From Aggregatimonas sangjinii (lineage in GTDB: Bacteria > Bacteroidota > Bacteroidia > Flavobacteriales > Flavobacteriaceae): a DNA stretch of 64,000 nucleotides. This document shows, piece after piece, positions 62,985 through 64,000 of the stretch. The stretch is taken from the NCBI RefSeq assembly GCF_005943945.1, contig NZ_CP040710.1, forward strand, positions 3,331,501 through 3,395,500, given 5' to 3'. Each line of letters opens with the position of its first letter. The stretch's first letter is position 1. The notes beneath the pieces were generated by a model that was not told the origin of the DNA, did no database searches, and saw nothing but the letters and a program-made list of their open reading frames with translations. Position numbers and translations under genes: made by a program.

Positions 62985-63230
62985 CAAATAATGCACAATG
63001 AGCTACCTCGATTCAGTAATACGGGATATCCCTCGAAATGTCGGGTTCAATAAAAACAAAGTCCAAAATCCAACAGAAAAATACATGCCACTCGAAATTA
63101 AACCCTAAGAGATTAAAGTGTAGACACACCGCTTTCAGTTGACAATATCATATTGACCAACAAACCGTTATACTGTCTTTTAAAAGTATAAGACGGTGTA
63201 AAAATTAGGTGAAGGGATTTTGGTTTTGCA

Positions 63231-64000
63231 CTACATCTTAAGGTATTGTAATGGCGCTAATCCGAAACGTTTTTGAAAACATTTCGTAAAATAGGAGGGA
63301 CTGCTAAATCCGGTTTCGAAGGTCGTTTCCGAAACGTTGTAACCAGCCTCTAGCATATGAAGGGATTCGACCAAACGGTATTCCCTGATTAAATTATTGG
63401 GCGACATCTTAAAAAGTGCAACACATTTTCGATACAACTGCGATTTGCTTAGGCTATGTTTACGACAACAGTCTTCTACGGTAAAATCGGCATCTTGCCA
63501 GTTCTTTTCCAAAACTTGCATCATCAGTTCCAAGAATTTTTCTTCCCCGATGGTCATACTTTTTACGCGTTCTAATCGCTGGTCATTTTGACGATCCGAC
63601 TTATTCAACTCATCAACTATTGAGGCCAGCACGATTTGGTTGCTATCGGCTATAGTGCAGAGGTGGCGCGCGAACCTAATAGTGGTACCGAACAGTCTAT
63701 CGCTCTTATCAACCGGTAAGCCGGCATTGAGGCTCATGCCCAAACCTATTTCCTCCGAAAGACCGGCCACTTCATTTTGAATACCAAATGCACAGTTTAT
63801 TCCTTGTGAGGCAGAAATGAACGAGACTACGAATCCCTCACCCTCCATTTCAACGAGACGCCCCTCATGTTTTGCGATCTGCTGCTTGACATTCTTTGTA
63901 AACTCGTACAAAACTTCCCTTGCCTTGGTAGTTCCTAAATCGTGCTCAAGCAGTTTTGCTTTAATTGTGGTAATAACCAATATGATTCGAAAGGCAGGGT
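63231..64000 (-). CDS. AraC-family regulator with cyclase-homology-like domain, partial
   Basis: The reading frame stays open to the right edge of the window (64000), so the N-terminus is missing; the TTG at 63980 is probably not the start. The visible part has a degenerate class III nucleotide-cyclase-like domain (EFTKNVKQQIAKHEGRLVEMEGEGFVVSF and GMSLNAGLPVDKSDRLFGTTIRFARHLC), then a C-terminal AraC domain with two helix-turn-helix motifs (SKSQLYRKCVALFKMSPN and GFSSPSYFTKCFQKRFG). The catalytic Asp residues of true cyclases are not evident, so ligand sensing is likelier than cAMP synthesis. The DUF4242 gene next to it may be its target; inferred. Confidence 0.82.
   Translation of the reverse strand, partial: PAFRIILVITTIKAKLLEHDLGTTKAREVLYEFTKNVKQQIAKHEGRLVEMEGEGFVVSFISASQGINCAFGIQNEVAGLSEEIGLGMSLNAGLPVDKSDRLFGTTIRFARHLCTIADSNQIVLASIVDELNKSDRQNDQRLERVKSMTIGEEKFLELMMQVLEKNWQDADFTVEDCCRKHSLSKSQLYRKCVALFKMSPNNLIREYRLVESLHMLEAGYNVSETTFETGFSSPSYFTKCFQKRFGLAPLQYLKM

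Larger units (their letters stand above)
62904..63230. other. 327-bp gap: promoter region of the DUF4242 gene
   Basis: No gene is seen. It contains the -7 box (62930-62937), an inverted repeat TTTCATT-N5-AATGAAA (62966-62984) and a weaker one, TATACT-N10-AGTATA (63169-63190). Both genes flanking it are on the reverse strand, so the first repeat lies upstream of the DUF4242 promoter and could be an operator, possibly for the neighbouring AraC-type regulator. Confidence 0.5.

Overview
The window is about 43% GC by eye and reads as a chromosomal piece of a member of the Flavobacteriaceae (Bacteroidota). The evidence is the gene content: a full-length SprA translocon, two PorP/SprF proteins, a PorE-like OmpA protein, a giant adhesin with a gliding-motility type C-terminal domain, a caa3-type oxidase assembly cluster with ctaB and two subunit III genes, LytTR two-component regulation, and lipoproteins with acidic residues right after the lipid cysteine. 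The clearest promoters have the Bacteroidetes form TTG-N19-22-TAnnTTTG. No tRNA, rRNA, insertion sequence, phage gene or CRISPR array was seen.

Layout. 1-2.3 kb: end of scoB, a SanA-like protein and an atypical Nramp transporter. 2.4-9 kb: a type IX secretion (T9SS) module of adhesin, SprF and PorE-like protein, read leftwards and translationally coupled. 9.1-13.9 kb: fabD, a gamma-carbonic anhydrase, and a LytTR response regulator with its TPR histidine kinase. 14.1-16.7 kb: rhodanese, DUF4349 and VWA lipoprotein genes. 17-22.5 kb: an orphan PorP/SprF, an Nfu protein, dodecin, a DUF255 protein and an MscS channel. 22.6-33.3 kb: tsaB, then a large MacAB-TolC-like export locus with one ATPase, four permeases, two adaptors and one TolC. 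33.4-38.7 kb: cytochrome oxidase genes (ctaB, two subunit III, subunit IV) and, after a terminator, an assembly set (thioredoxin-like, SCO, DUF420, small CxxC protein). 38.8-52 kb: a periplasmic metallo-beta-lactamase-fold protein, tonB, vanZ, gcvH, sprA, ruvA and maeB. 52-56.2 kb: an MFS sugar transporter, queG and small hypothetical genes. 56.2-62.9 kb: an operon of predicted surface lipoproteins (Kelch, FnIII-like, DUF5018), another lipoprotein and a DUF4242 protein. The right edge cuts an AraC-type regulator.

How it fits together. SprA is the outer-membrane T9SS channel. The adhesin carries the type B C-terminal signal expected to need a SprF partner, and SprF is encoded directly behind it. 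The oxidase and SCO genes belong to terminal-oxidase biogenesis, although subunits I and II lie outside the window.

The most unusual non-genic signal is a set of intergenic tandem repeats with unrelated unit sequences that nearly all share a 7-bp unit: TTTGTGG x14, GTTTCAG x15, TGCTCGG x17, AATTCTT x5.7, AACTCAT x3 and a degenerate TCAAGGT x4. Several sit next to small dispersed hairpins. One ends 9 bp before the start codon of the carbonic anhydrase gene and is open in every reading frame.
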